From contig NC_091279.1 of NCBI RefSeq assembly GCF_042100115.1, positions 2,232,001 to 2,296,000 on the forward strand: a stretch of DNA of 64,000 bases. The letters run 5' to 3'. Source of the stretch: Alternaria dauci. Taxonomy: Eukaryota > Ascomycota > Dothideomycetes > Pleosporales > Pleosporaceae. Position numbers and translations under genes: made by a program. Below are positions 35,301 through 47,435 of this stretch, in pieces. How positions within the stretch are numbered: position 1 is the stretch's first letter; each line of letters begins with the position of its first letter. Under the pieces are notes generated by a model that ran no database searches, was not told the DNA's origin, and saw only the letters and a program-made list of their open reading frames with translations.

Positions 35301-38300
35301 GCTCTCAACCTGGTGATGAGGTTATGGCAGATCGTACTAACCCAACATTCCTTGCACTGTTCGCGTTTTCGATTGCAATAGCGCTGACGCGAATTAGTTC
35401 CTTAACTCTTTGATACACGTGTTCAGCCGTATCGTCGTGGTCTGATTTCTCGAGTAGCAGGCCTGTCGCATCACTGTTAATCGCGCTATTCTTACTGCTA
35501 TGACCAGAAGTTCAGCTGAGCCCACGAATCGTCAAATCAAGAATTTCCCCCTGTTGGATTTGGAACAGTCCACTGTGAATAGCTTGTTCGGTCTGCGCCA
35601 GTGTCTCGCCTGCCCCGGATTGCTTCCGAAAAGCAGGTGGCAGCAAGTGTGACTTGAGGTGCGCGGATAGGCGAAAATCGGCTGCGATCAGCAAAAACTC
35701 GATGATGTGATGCCTTTGCACATCGACGACGACGCGCTAATAACACATCAGGGTCTTGTTACGTACGCTACGATCATGGCTGGATCACAGTCACATACCG
35801 CTTCTTGTTCTGGAGTGTGCGCGATCACTGCAATCTGGTCATATGACATGTTGCAGCATCCAGTTGGCAACAATCACACACCAACGTGCAGATTCACAGC
35901 GGTGCTAGAATGCGTCTCATGTAGCCGCTATCACTCGTCCGTATTCGCTCCATATTCGCTCCCTATCAACTAGGTTGCTCCGCTCCGGATTAGTTCGCCC
36001 GGGGAAGGAAGAAGCGACTCAACATTTGCTTGTCGCAAAAGCCAACTTGAGTCATCTTCCAGGCTTTCCCTGCGTACTGTCCTGTCAAACGTTGAGAACG
36101 CCGGCCTGCCGTCTTGTCGTCGTGGTAAAGATACCATGACGATCAAGCCCTTCTGGCGTTCAATCCACCTAGGATTGCCCCCAGCGATTTCTATTGATTG
36201 GTAGTGCACCTTGGCATCGTCCACGGCGTGATCCGCCCTGAGCATCCTTCTACCTTGAGATAACCAACCTCAGAGTTCGGCAAGCTCCACTGGGCCAGCC
36301 ACCACAGGTGCACAGAGGTGGCACATGACGAGGATGATCTACATTGGAATTCGAAGTCCCTGGGCGATCCTGGAGATCCGGATCGTACGGATAATTCCTG
36401 CTAGCAATGCACTAAGTGGCTATCATCCGGCGGAGCGCAATGAATGCGAACACCGTGTGCGGCGAACTCCTCCTCAGGGACCAAAAGCAAAGCTTGTTTC
36501 GGGGCTACCTCGGCCAATGTTGAGCGCTCATTTGTCAAGTGCTGTGGAGGGGTCCGTCCGGCCCGCGCAGCTGTAGCTGAAAGTGTAAGTGCCTGGGCCA
36601 CGTGAACTTCATTGCGAGCAACCTGCAGTTTTATTCTCCTGAAATTAACTCCTGTGCAGGATACTATCCGCCCTGTTGCAAGAGTTTGCGGAGTATTATT
36701 TGACGTTACAGCCAAGACCCCTCTGGGAACCAAGAGCAGTACCGCAAGCAAATGGCCCTCGTAGATGCTATCGACTCGTTGTAGTCGTTGCTAGGTTTTT
36801 CTCCTACTGCGCGGCACTTAACATTCCCGTAACCTTCCATTTTTGGCTTCATACCACGTTATCTGTCTTGTTCGCCTGAACCTCGGCACATCCTCGACAA
36901 ACATCACTACGGCTATCGTGAGCCAGAACTGGTGGCGCTGTTCTCTTCTGATGTGGCTTCGAGGCCGCCGCCGGATTCTCTAAACACCACGGTCTACGTC
37001 CGCCATAGCGTATGACGATGAGCGAACTAGCGACTAGCATATCAATAGATCCTCTAACATTTCCGCGGATTCTCCGCCACCACGCACAGTCAGTTTCGAA
37101 ATGTCCTGTCAGCCGGGGCAAGGTACGCATCTTCTAGAGCTGCCTGTGGATTACCATTGCAACGTCAACGGAAAAGGCATTTTCGCGGTCAATGACTCGA
37201 TCGTTACTCCGGGCTAGGCCTCTCCGTGGCGGCGTCTGCACACTCATTAACCTTTCCATCTAGCTATCTGACATCTGCTGGACTCACTGGAAGTGACTAG
37301 CTTACTGTTACCTTCTTGCGTTCAACAGTTTCACCAACTAGCTATATCCCTATATTTGTCGCCATGTAGTCAGCCTCATGGGTTTTGACGAATGGGACGG
37401 GGCGGTGATGTATCCGCAAACTTCAATTGATCCTATCCTCACAAAGGATTTCGATCATTGACAGAAATGCTCTGCATTCTGGTACGACATCGCACCAGCA
37501 GTGTTTCAAGCCATTGGAATTCGGATACCTCATTGAAGTGGGTGCTCCACTATCTCTAACCGTCGAAGCCAGACTTGTGTCCTGTAAGTGCTGTACACCG
37601 CAGAATGACGTGCGTTAGAAACCTTCCTGGTGCAAACTTTCGTGTCATAGCAGGATTGGCGAATCCACTGGGCACCGTCGGAGGCTGCTGCTAGACTGGC
37701 AACATCTCAAGATGGATATCATGTCGAAAATGGTACGTACAAGCGCCTTGAGATTGCGCATTTGAGCTGTCAGCTTTACACTACTGTACTACGACCGTTG
37801 CTTCACTACTGCACCGCCCGTTGAATGTGCCGACCCAAGCCAGGGAGTCCAGGTACCTGCCCACCTGACGAAGTTTGTTCAGCCACGGATCCACAGCCCC
37901 TCTGAAGAGCGAGCTCGTCACAGACGTTCGCTCATGCCTGCATCGCAAACGCGAGTGACGCCGTTTCACCAAGCGGATCACTTCGTGTTCGCAAATCTCT
38001 GCGTGCGCAAAACCTTTTGCGTGTCTAGACGCGGATCTACGAGGTTGTACTGGCACCCATCGCTCCAAGACCTGGTGTCGTTTTGCGCGGTTCACAAAAT
38101 AGTCCTGCCGGGCCCTACCGCACAGGAAGTTCATCACAGTTGCACCACGTCCGTCCATATGTCTTCTACTAGTCCGATCGTCCAAAGAGGTAACATGGTT
38201 GTTTCATCTACCTTTGCCACGTGGATCTCGAGGTGGAAATTGCGGGGAGCGGGTCGAACAAGACGAAACCAAGCCATTTGCTAACGGACCCAATACGTCT

Positions 38301-41300
38301 TGAGCGGAACACAAGACCGATGACGATGGTTACTTTGACATCGATCTTTTCGGCTTGGCGGCAGACATTGGACAAGAATGGATCCGGACCACAGTGATGC
38401 GGTGCGCAGCTACGACGCCACCACACTCGTCGACGGACAGCCCGGAATCCGGGCGCGCTACGTTGCATTCCGCGACGCCAGCTATGCTTCTGATCTCATG
38501 TTGATTTGGGGGAATATCTGCGAGCTGCACGGCAGAATTCTCACACACTCATGCACCGCGATCACAGAATGATTAGTTTCTATGCCTTCATGAGAGCTCT
38601 ACTTTCTCCCCCGATCGCTGCAGGGGGTGTCGTCTGGTAGGTTTGATCGAAGCCGAAAGTTTGACCACTGCAGGCATTGCATGATCGAACACTTCGGTGC
38701 GGACCGTTTGTCTGGACACCTCAACCGCAGTCACGCGTCAACTTTACTTGCCAACCAGGCGAACCAGCGTGCGATCCTGCAGTCGAACAAAGTCTACGAC
38801 AATGATGCCATGATGAGCCGTTCACATCGTTTGGCCTAGTCGTTGGCCTGATGTTTGAAACGCCTCCGATGCTGCAAGCTGCGCAGGAGCCGATCTGAGC
38901 GGCTTGGTGGGTGGAAGGGACTGAATGTCGAAATCCAGTGCGTGGATCCCTCAACGAAAGCGTTGGACAGAGTAAGATTGATTGGGCATCGGTGCAGCCT
39001 CCCGTCTTACCCCCATTTCCTCTTCTGGTAAAGCCGGCACATCCTCATCTCCCATTTCAAGCTTACGGGAAGTACCAAAATGGACAGACAGACAGCGTCC
39101 ATCCTTACATCTCGCGCTCAACGACGCCCAACTCGTTGAACTTGTTGAGTGAAGCAAGAAAACCGGGGATAGTGTCGTGAGGGGTGCAAATGTCCTGGTA
39201 TCTAGGGCTGACTGTGTGGTTACTTGTTCTGTCCATGATCAGCAGGAAAACGGTCGCTGATCCCTCCGAGAGAAGGACCGATGAAGCCGTTGGACATGGA
39301 GATAGCTTCGCGTTGTTCACGGCTCTTTGCTTATCTCGGGGGATCTGTGACTGGGGTTCATAGTATCACATCTGATCGTGATCTCTGCGGTCTTATTGAG
39401 ATTATAGGGAGCTCTCCGCAATCATGGAGCTATTGTGGGTCTGGATATGGGATAAGGTAATCAATAATGCTGCTGACTGGATGGGGATTGAGGATGGAGC
39501 TTGAGCCGCAGCAACGGCGCTGGGGTGAGCGCCGACGCTGCCTCGAATGGCCGCTGAACCCCGCATGAGCTACGCGCGGTCGGCCCTGCTTGCGCTGAAA
39601 TCCACGACAACAGTTCCCAGGAGGCTGGCTTCTCAGTGTCGGATCCTTCTGTCCGCAATAGCGCAGTCCCTCCGGGTGTCCATCGAGTCTCACCGACGGA
39701 AAACGTGCCCATGCATTGGCAAAAGCACTCCCGGTCTCCTGAAATCTGACATCAGACTAAGACGCTCACTGACAATGTACATGGTTCAATCCTACCCTTG
39801 TCCTCCACCCATGAACGGGGTGAAGGACAAAGACCAACGCCTTCTGCGTTTTCCAAACAGCGGTAGCAGTCTGCCTGACAGCGGACGTATGTGGAGAAAG
39901 CCGAATCCTTAAAAGAAAACGAGCCCTCAACAGATGGAATGAACGGAATGTATTGCAACCCCGAGAAGCCGAAATGGACTGCTCACCTAAGCCGGTGCTT
40001 AAATTCACACAGTCACGAGACACTACCTTCAATTGACCAACATTGTCCCGCGTCTTCCCAAGAGCTTCTCATAATAGAAAGTCGGTCAGATTCTGTCAAA
40101 ACTCCGCATTATCGTGTGCGCATGATTAATCATGGTCGCAACCAGCTCTCATCATCTCTTTGTTGGGTAGGTTAATCGTGGCTAAGTCGTTTGAGACTAC
40201 CTACAGCATGTCTCAGAATCGTTCGTTGTAGATACCGTAAACGGTCCTTTGTGTGCGCGTTGCTCTCGTGACTTGCGACGTTTTCAAGTTCCCTTGTTTC
40301 TATCCAAAGAGCCGTGTACTGTCCTCTACACACACTGGTTTACTTTCCTAACCTTCCAAAACTGACAGCATGGGTGAGTTGGGAAGGTCTTGGCATATAT
40401 ATTCGTCAAAATCTTCGGAGAAAGCACGGAGGTATCTTGTACTCCAGTTCAGGCCCCGATTATGTGGCTACTTGCGTCAGTCTCCTCGCAATGTTCACGG
40501 AGCCTTCGAATCATCATGTATGATAAATGTCTTAGTTACTGTCAGTTGTACAGCTGTTTCCTTCGATCTCCAAGCGATATTCGCCAGCAATGATTTGTAC
40601 ATTTGGGGAATGGTTGATGGAATTATTTACATTCCTTTGGTTGTACATGTCGTCTTTATTTCATTGCCCGGTGTGAAGACCAGTATGGTAAAAGACGCTG
40701 TGTACCTTCCGATGTGGAAAACGCCATTATTCAAGTATACATCCAATGAGTCTAGTCCTATTGTTTTCGTAGAATTCCAAGTCCAGGAGCCTAAATACAC
40801 GACCTCGTTCATGAATGACTGGATACCCTTGTATCCAGCCCACGCTCACAGAGTTCATATGGCCCAAAGTCAGTCGGCAAAAGATGCGTCGTTCTTGTCC
40901 GATGGTTTCTGAGGTGCTGGACGTGATAGCGATGCTTTCAATACGGTCGTACCCAGCGAAAGAGTCACTTTATCTGCTGCTATCAGTCTATCAAAATACC
41001 CCCAAGAATCTTGTAGAGAATCTGAACAGTCTGGGTAAGAATTTCAAGTAGATTATTGCGCCGCGTATGATTGTGTTGTGTTAGTAACCTGGTATTGTTC
41101 ATATCAATTTCCTGAGCTCTCCGAACTCTTCACCCTTTCCACTTTTCCTGAGACAGACTGGTACTAAGCCTGACCCATATCCAAGACCGCCAATGATTAT
41201 CGAGCTTGTGATACTCCTTGTTTCACGGGATTGTTACCCAGTAGACTTAAGAAATTTGAATGGTCAAAGATTAATGATGCTTGTACTACTAGCGCCGATA

Positions 41301-41832
41301 TATCAGACCCCTGGCGTGCCCCGCCCGAATACCCACCGGGAGGTTTCAAATAGGGCGTCAAGCTACAATTAATCAATCAATCCTTGGAGCCGAAATACCA
41401 GGAGCATTTTCGTGTGAGTCCAATCGGGTTGTCTGGCTCGTCTACCGTGCGAGCAGGGAAGACATTTTTGGCCGCATATAGTACAGAATGAAAATGCCGG
41501 TCCAAAGCTAGCGACATAGCTCCGATATCCCTAGAAAGTGGTGTAACGAAGAGAAGTTGCGATCTTGAAATGAGGGGATGAGAGAATGGCCGAGGAACGT
41601 ACATGAGGAGTATCTGGAGGGGGTCGGAAGAGTCCGGATACGTTGTTGAAGAGGTCAAAGGAGAGGAGATGAGTTGTTGAGAAAGAAGCCCGATCATGCT
41701 GAGTACATCCCGTACGTGTACATGAATTACTCATTTATTATCACCTTGCACTCAGCCGCCTCAACAAGAAACCTGAGCATGATCAATACTCGGCATAACA
41801 GTCGACCTGAGCTACAAGTAATCAATGTCCTG
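32329..41832. other. 9.5-kb gene-free upstream region of the WOPR gene
   Basis: GC-normal DNA with no gene I can defend. Open frames up to 180 codons (for example 33007-33549 minus, 33843-34358 plus, 40370-40912 plus) lack domains and splice partners. A C-X2-C-X12-H-X4-H pattern occurs at about 38660-38740 plus but stands alone. A GTGAGT donor-like site near 32610 (minus sense), within the likely leader, allows a 5' untranslated intron. The left part is probably promoter and leader of the WOPR gene; long upstream regions are known for WOR1-type genes. Confidence 0.45.
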
Positions 41833-43145
41833 CTACCGCCACTCATCCTGGTATCTTCTCTTCGCAATGATAACGCTATCATCAAACTTTGTGAACTTCC
41901 GAATCTCCACGACTTCCAAGCCAGCCTGGTCGATAATCCAACGCCAATGCTTCTCTCGTCGCTCTTGCGCATCAAACATTGCCTTCATAGCCAGGCTGAG
42001 TGCCGCGGTATACTCAACACCTAGGGCGCTAGCATCTGGCTTCTCGTTGGGCAGTGTCTTATCATCAATGTAAACTCTGCTCTTGGGATTACGTTGGAGT
42101 GCGGGCAGGTGCATTTGCAAGATACGAATACATGTCTCGTCATCAAAATTGTGCAAGATCTGGCGGAAGTAGTATGCTCGGGCATCTGAAGCTGTCAGTA
42201 TCTGGAGCTTTTCAGGGATTCAGCAAATGAATTTACTGTGTACTGGCTGTTCGGTGAGGAAGTCATGAGCCATCGACTCCATACCATCGACATCCAATGC
42301 CTTTTCAAGCACAGCTGGGCGATCTTGCAGGATAACGCGGCCCTTTAGTTCAGGAAAGGCTTTCTTCAGCGCTGCGCATTGCGATCCGTTGCCGCCACCA
42401 ACATCAACAAATACCACATCCTCCGCGTTCACACCATTGGCGATTTCAGTGCCGAACGAGATTGCATCGAGCCATGTTGGAAGACTGGCAAACTGGGCTT
42501 CCATGAAGCGGTGAAAAGCGCCTTGTTGGATCGGATGCGTTTCCATCCAAGTATAGAAATCTTCATCGCTATGCTGACCGAGTTTAAAGGCGGTCTTGCT
42601 TGCTTCTGAGCTAACGAGTGCTTGGTTCAGAGCTGTGAAAGCTGGAGCGCAATTGTCATGACTACCAATAGTCAATAATGGTTCATGTCAGAGACCGAAC
42701 TACTAACAAGTGAGTTACAGCATCCTTAAATAACGGCACAAGCAGCATATGTGTCAGTGATGTAGCTTTGTATGTTCCTGGTGCAACTTCAACACCCATA
42801 CCCTGTGTGCATAGGTAATCTAATATGGACTCGAGGACGCCTTTCTCGAGCCCGCTTGCTTGAGCAAGAGCATCAAGCTGTATTCCGTCTTGACTCTTCG
42901 CGAGCGCTTCAAAGATGCCTCGATCTTGGCCAATGCGTGCAGTAACAAGCGGTAGCGGCTGGATGTGGATCAGCAGTTACCGTCTGTGACAACGCTACAC
43001 GCCAATCACTCACGCCATACACCAATCGTTGCATAGTTTCAAAAGGCTCCTTCACCGCAGTCTCAGCCTGCCGAACGTACTTCTGGAAGTCACGTTTCTG
43101 CGCGTCGTTCTTGAAGTAGGAGCTGGGATCGGCTTGCGTCGTCAT
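41833..43145 (-). CDS. SAM-dependent O-methyltransferase (family 2, secondary-metabolite type)
   Basis: This class methylates hydroxyls of polyketides and other aromatics. Four exons are read: 43145-43014, 42958-42708, 42661-42237 and 42191-41833, about 388 aa, the normal size. Introns are 45-55 bases. Joins give RLVYG-PLPLVTARIGQDRG, DAVTHF-HDNCAPAF and EQPVHT-SDARAYYF, all in frame. The N-terminal dimerisation/winged-helix region (IQLDALAQASGLEKGVLESI) is followed by the SAM loop VFVDVGGGNGSQ (about 211-222), ELKGRVILQDRP, and the catalytic-His helix RAYYFRQILHNFDDE (His283). A longer start at 43307 would add 54 Ser/Arg-rich residues; I prefer MTTQADPS at 43145. The neighbour is a chitinase, and no polyketide synthase or other biosynthetic gene lies nearby, so the substrate is unknown. 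Confidence 0.88.
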
Positions 43146-43819
43146 ATTCGAGGTTGTGCCAGGTCGTGCGACGGTCGCAAGCCGTGAGGCGTGCGAAGTA
43201 CTTGAATTAGGGATGCGGCTCAGTCCCGTAGTTCCCACCAGTCCACGGCTCGGACTTGCGCTTGAAAAGGCAAAGTGCGCTCGGCAGTGCGAAGGACTAA
43301 TCCGCATACACTTGTTGGCACGTCACGCTTGACTGCATGTAGGAGGAGTGATCCTTCGTGTATAATCAAAACTGTGCCGCATGGGAGCAGATTCTTCCAA
43401 CGAATCAAAGTGACAACTCGTGCTCCTTGTCACGTAACGTCCGTGCTCATTCTCTATCCGCTTTTGCGGTAGATACAGTCGCTTTGTGTAGTGATCCGGC
43501 GCAAAATGTTGCCGAGATCAGTATCGAACGAAGAAACCTTGAGGCAATCGGATGAAGTATTGACGATTGGCAACATCAGGATGCGACTGAAGAGACAAGA
43601 TACTGCAACAACGACGAACAGTGAGAGTGAAGCGCATACTATCAAGCCGACTAGGAGCTGATAGATCAATCGGAGAGACTCTGCGGCATTTGGCCTGGTG
43701 TCATGCCAAAAAGAAGAAATTGGGTGACAAAACAAGTAGCAGGCGGTGGTTGGTTTATCTCACAACACGAAGTCGTGCCTATACTAGCACTCGTAGATAA
43801 GTGTCTCGGGTCAGCAGTG
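43146..43819. other. Intergenic between O-methyltransferase and chitinase
   Basis: Promoter and leader of the O-methyltransferase and 3' end of the chitinase, both read leftward. No further gene is visible. Confidence 0.4.
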
Positions 43820-45122
43820 CTACAGTTCACTTCTTTCACCACGAGCTTCTCTCTCGCTATCTCTTTTCCCCAACACCCGTACCGCCTCATTACTCGCCTT
43901 CAAATGCTCAAATGCCAGTGCATCCTCTCCCAGGCCCCACGCAAATACCCCTCCAAGACCTTTGTCCTTTACGATGACCTGCACCTTCCGCTTGATAGCC
44001 TTGGGCGTATCCCAAGTCCAGAACAAGTTCTCTTCGGCATCCCAGTAGTAGTGTCCGCCGCCAACCTCGTCGTAAACACCCTTTTCCGTCGCGCGTTCGT
44101 ACGATGCGGAGAGCTCTTCAGGAACGGTATCGTGCCACGAGAACGCACCGGCTTTGCCTAGATCGGCGCCTGTGATGGGGTCTTCCATGAGTTCTGTCGC
44201 GCAGCCGATGGGGTTGGTACTGCACGTTGAGTTGGCAGCTGTTTTGTACCATTTGATGTAGAAAGCCAGCCCAAGATTCGCTTTCTCGGGGGGTACACCG
44301 GCATCGAGGTATGCGTCAATGGCTTCGAGAGAGTTCTGGATACCTGTGTGATGCTTTGTCACGTTGTCGCGGCGGTTGAAGAGATCGTATGTCATAATGT
44401 TTAGGTAGTCGACGGACTTCATGATGGCGGGGATGGTAGAAGGGGTGAAAGCCAGCATGTCTCGCGGTAGACCAGGAACGGCTGCTGATATGGTCTTCTC
44501 AGGCCCTATGGCAGAGCGTATCTCGGCGAGGAGTTTGGGATATGCGTCGATCTCCCAGGCTTTGTCGATGTTGAGGTGGCCGGGTGACTTGTAGTCTTCG
44601 CCGTTCCCGCCTGGATATTCCCAGTCTACATCGATACCTGTTCTGATTAGCTTTCGATACAAGCAGACGGTGAGCAGCGACATACCGTCAGCGCCTGTCG
44701 CGTCAAGCATAGTTTTGACATTGCTAGCAAACAGCTTCCGGCTTTCTTCGGTCTCGGCTGCTTTTGAGAAGCCACCTGTGTCTCCCCATCCACCTATGGC
44801 GACTTGGATGATGGTTCCTGGAGAAAACTTGGGTCGAACCTCGTCGATACTAGTGAAGAGCGGCCAGTCGTGCTGATTTGGGGTGTTGAAAGTATCTGAA
44901 CGCATGAACGCAAGAGCAACTTCGGTGATGTTCGCGACTAGCGGCTTCTCTGGTACTACATTGTGCTGCCTGATAGCTATCAGCGATGTCGCGTCTTGTA
45001 ATGGTCGTGAATCTCTAGCGCTACCCCGTCAAGTACATGATGTACTTCAGTCCAGGATTGGCTGCCGCCACGACAGTGAATGTGGAGGCTAGAGAGAGCC
45101 ATGACCAGAAAACTCCAACCAT
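43820..45122 (-). CDS. Secreted GH18 chitinase
   Basis: Hydrolyses beta-1,4-N-acetylglucosamine chains of chitin, outside the cell. Three exons, 45122-45025, 44969-44686 and 44637-43820, give about 399 aa. The N-terminus (MVGVFWSWLSLASTFTVVAAA) is a signal peptide. Motifs: LKYIMYLTGQ strand, VAIGGWGDTGGF (SxGG region), and the catalytic DGIDVDWEYPG with Glu134 as acid. Further on lie NIMTYDL, typical of the substrate-binding strand, and FAWGLGED near the end. Intron 2 (44638-44685) is 48 bases and contains no stop, so retention would insert 16 residues between Asp127 and the catalytic motif. Intron 1 (44970-45024) must be spliced to join the signal peptide. The C-terminus is short and charged, with no chitin-binding domain. 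It is the last intact gene before the AT-rich block. Confidence 0.9.
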
Positions 45123-45560
45123 AGCTGCTGCACAGTCGTGGACGACAAGGTTTTCGCAGGCGCACGCAAGCGGGTTATGTGTGATGCGATAGGAATGGTT
45201 GGTGGCGTCGCAGACGCGTCGGGATGATGACCCAGCCCCGCATTGCAACGTGTTTGGACTAGCGTCTTCGGATGACGATCACCTTCCGGTGGAGGTATAC
45301 CTGAATGCCTAGTGAACTGTCTTGTGAGGCATGCAACCCGAAGACATTGTCGTGGTCTTGAGGGGAGGTCTGACGCCATTCATCTTGCGAAAGAAAGCCA
45401 ACGGCTATTGGCTGATCGGTGACGCTTATGTGCATGGCATAATGCACGGCGAGGCGGTCCAGATGGAGGAAAGTCGAGGTGGATCGGAGGTGATATTTCC
45501 AGTACGGTGAAGACGTCTTCTCTGTAGATAAGATGGAATGTGCAAAAAAGAATCTCAAAA

Positions 45561-45680
45561 ACATACAACAGCGGGGATTCGCTAGTGGTCACCCACCTAA
45601 CTACTAATCTGTTAGTACACTACTTATATATAGCTAAGTAGATAGGAAGCCTAGCTTTTACTTATATAACTATTATAAAG
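45561..45680 (-). rRNA. RIP-mutated 5S rRNA gene (pseudogene)
   Basis: Read leftward, the last about 48 bases (TAGTTAGGTGGGTGACCACT, then AGCGAATCCCCGCTGTTGTA) are almost the fungal 5S rRNA 3' half, differing mainly by C-to-T or G-to-A changes. A TTTTT tract follows at once, a normal RNA polymerase III stop. The 5' two thirds can still be aligned position by position (AAAAGCTAGGCTTCC for AAAACxxGGGxTTCC) but is heavily AT-converted, so the internal promoter is probably dead. The GC-normal to AT-rich transition falls inside this gene. Confidence 0.75.
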
Positions 45681-46112
45681 TCTATTAATTTTCCTATATC
45701 TAGTATCCTCTTTTTCTATTTATAGTAAGCCTCTTTTTTATATATAGACTATAAATATATATTCTAGTATTAGTAGCTTACTCTATACCTTAGGGTGTAA
45801 GCGCTACTATTAAAGTAGCCCTCTAGCGCTTAAGATTTATAGACCCTAAATATAAAGTTAAGATAATCCCTATAAGAATAAGAATAAGATTAAGGAGACG
45901 TATATATAGATAAGCTAACCCTCTATATATATAATATATAACTAGTATAAGATTATTAAAAGTCTAGATAAATAATACTTACTTCCCTCTATCTATTATA
46001 AGTTACGTTGAAGCTTAGCTTTATTTATATATCTTTAGTATTATTATTACTCTTTATACTAGTTTAATCTACCTCCCTATAAAGGTAGTAATAAGAACTA
46101 ATAAATGATTTT

Positions 46113-47435
46113 TTGTTTTCTGCAAGTGGGGGGGTATCATCAATATAAAACTTCAAAAAAGTGAAAAGTAGCTATCCCTCTACTTATCAGTCACAAAAGT
46201 CGATAAAAAAGATAAAGTAATAACGCGATTTAAACGCTAGACTAATTAGCGTTTTATAGTAGTAAAGCTCTAACGTCTATACGCGAAAACTAAAGTTAAA
46301 AGAATTTACTAAAGGTAACTAAAAAAGACACCTATTAGAAACCTTAGTAGAGGTCTAATAGGGATTACTAGTATTAGCTAGTAATATAATTATAATATAT
46401 TATAAAGGGAGGAGGATATAGTATCTTTACTATAATTAAGCTTACCTAAAATTTTATACATTTCTATAAAAGCTTAGCTACTTCTAACCTTTATACTAAT
46501 ACTAACTTTAAGTATCCTACTATATACAATTAAATCGCACTATATATAAATATATATATTTCCTCTATATTATCCTCTAGGAGGTCTTCTATTATAGCCT
46601 AAAAACCCTAACTAGACTAGTGCTAATTAATCTATCTATAAGTATATAATATACTAGCCTTATATACACCTAGGAGCCGCCTAAGGCGGTCTATAACAAG
46701 TTAGATAAGCGATTACTAGAGTTCTACTATATATTCTAGGATAGTAGAGTATCTAAGAAGGATTAGATTAATACCTATATTAGTAATATTATTATAGAAG
46801 AGACTATTAAGGAGAGGAGGATATAGATATAGTAGAAGAAGGTTAAAGAGGTTAGGCGTAAGGCTTAGCTTAACAGGCGAGCTCCTTATATTTAGCTATA
46901 TCTTTCTCCTTAACTAGGGGGGCTTTAGGTAGGAAACCTAGGCCTAGCTATATAGGTAAGTAGTCGACATTAAACGGGCGATAGAGGATCGATATCCGAG
47001 GCTTAAGGAGAGGGAAGTTACATAGATATTAGAGGGACACAAGAATAAGGCGTAGATAGCGCTAGTGCTAATATTCCTCTAACTAAAGCTAATTATTAAG
47101 CAGCAGCAGTAGCTACACTATAGGTAGCTAGTTAGTTATTCTTAGGAAGGGGCGGCGGAGGCGGCGGTAGCGGAGGCGGTAGCGGTTGCGAAGGGCAGAA
47201 ATAGCAGAGGATAGCGTATATATTAGAAGGTTACGTCTCATCTCTAGTAGGCGTATAATACTATTATATGTCTTTAGTGTCTAGCGTTTATAATATACTA
47301 CGTATATACTAGCTGTGCTAAACATAGGCTTATATAAGCCTGCGGTTACCTAGTTAGCGCTTTATCTTAAAAAAGTCTCTAAACGTGCTGTAATAACAAA
47401 AAAAAAAGTCTGCAAAGGCTGAAGCTAAAAGAACT
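46113..47435 (+). repeat. 1.35-kb dispersed repeat, copy A
   Basis: Begins around TTTTCTGCAAGTGGGGGGG and ends around GTCTGCAAAGGCTGAAGC. It matches, in inverted orientation, 48960-50330, 50437-51775 and 62222-63630. This is the least mutated copy: it keeps GC-rich stretches such as the (GGC)-rich run at 47150-47200 and GCAAAGGCTG, which the other copies show as ATAAAGGCTA. The two ends are not inverted repeats of each other, so it is not a simple TIR transposon; it may be an LTR or a fragment of a larger element. Confidence 0.75.

Noticed and set aside
40370..40912. 180-codon plus-strand frame with hydrophobic stretches
   Set aside because: Some membrane-like segments, but no known family, weak start context and a competing frame on the other strand.
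41376..41697. 106-codon minus-strand frame downstream of the O-methyltransferase
   Set aside because: No domain; probably 3' untranslated or intergenic sequence.
43146..43307. N-terminal extension of the O-methyltransferase (mitochondrial-targeting-like)
   Set aside because: An ATG exists at 43307, but related enzymes start near MTTQADPS; kept only as an alternative start.
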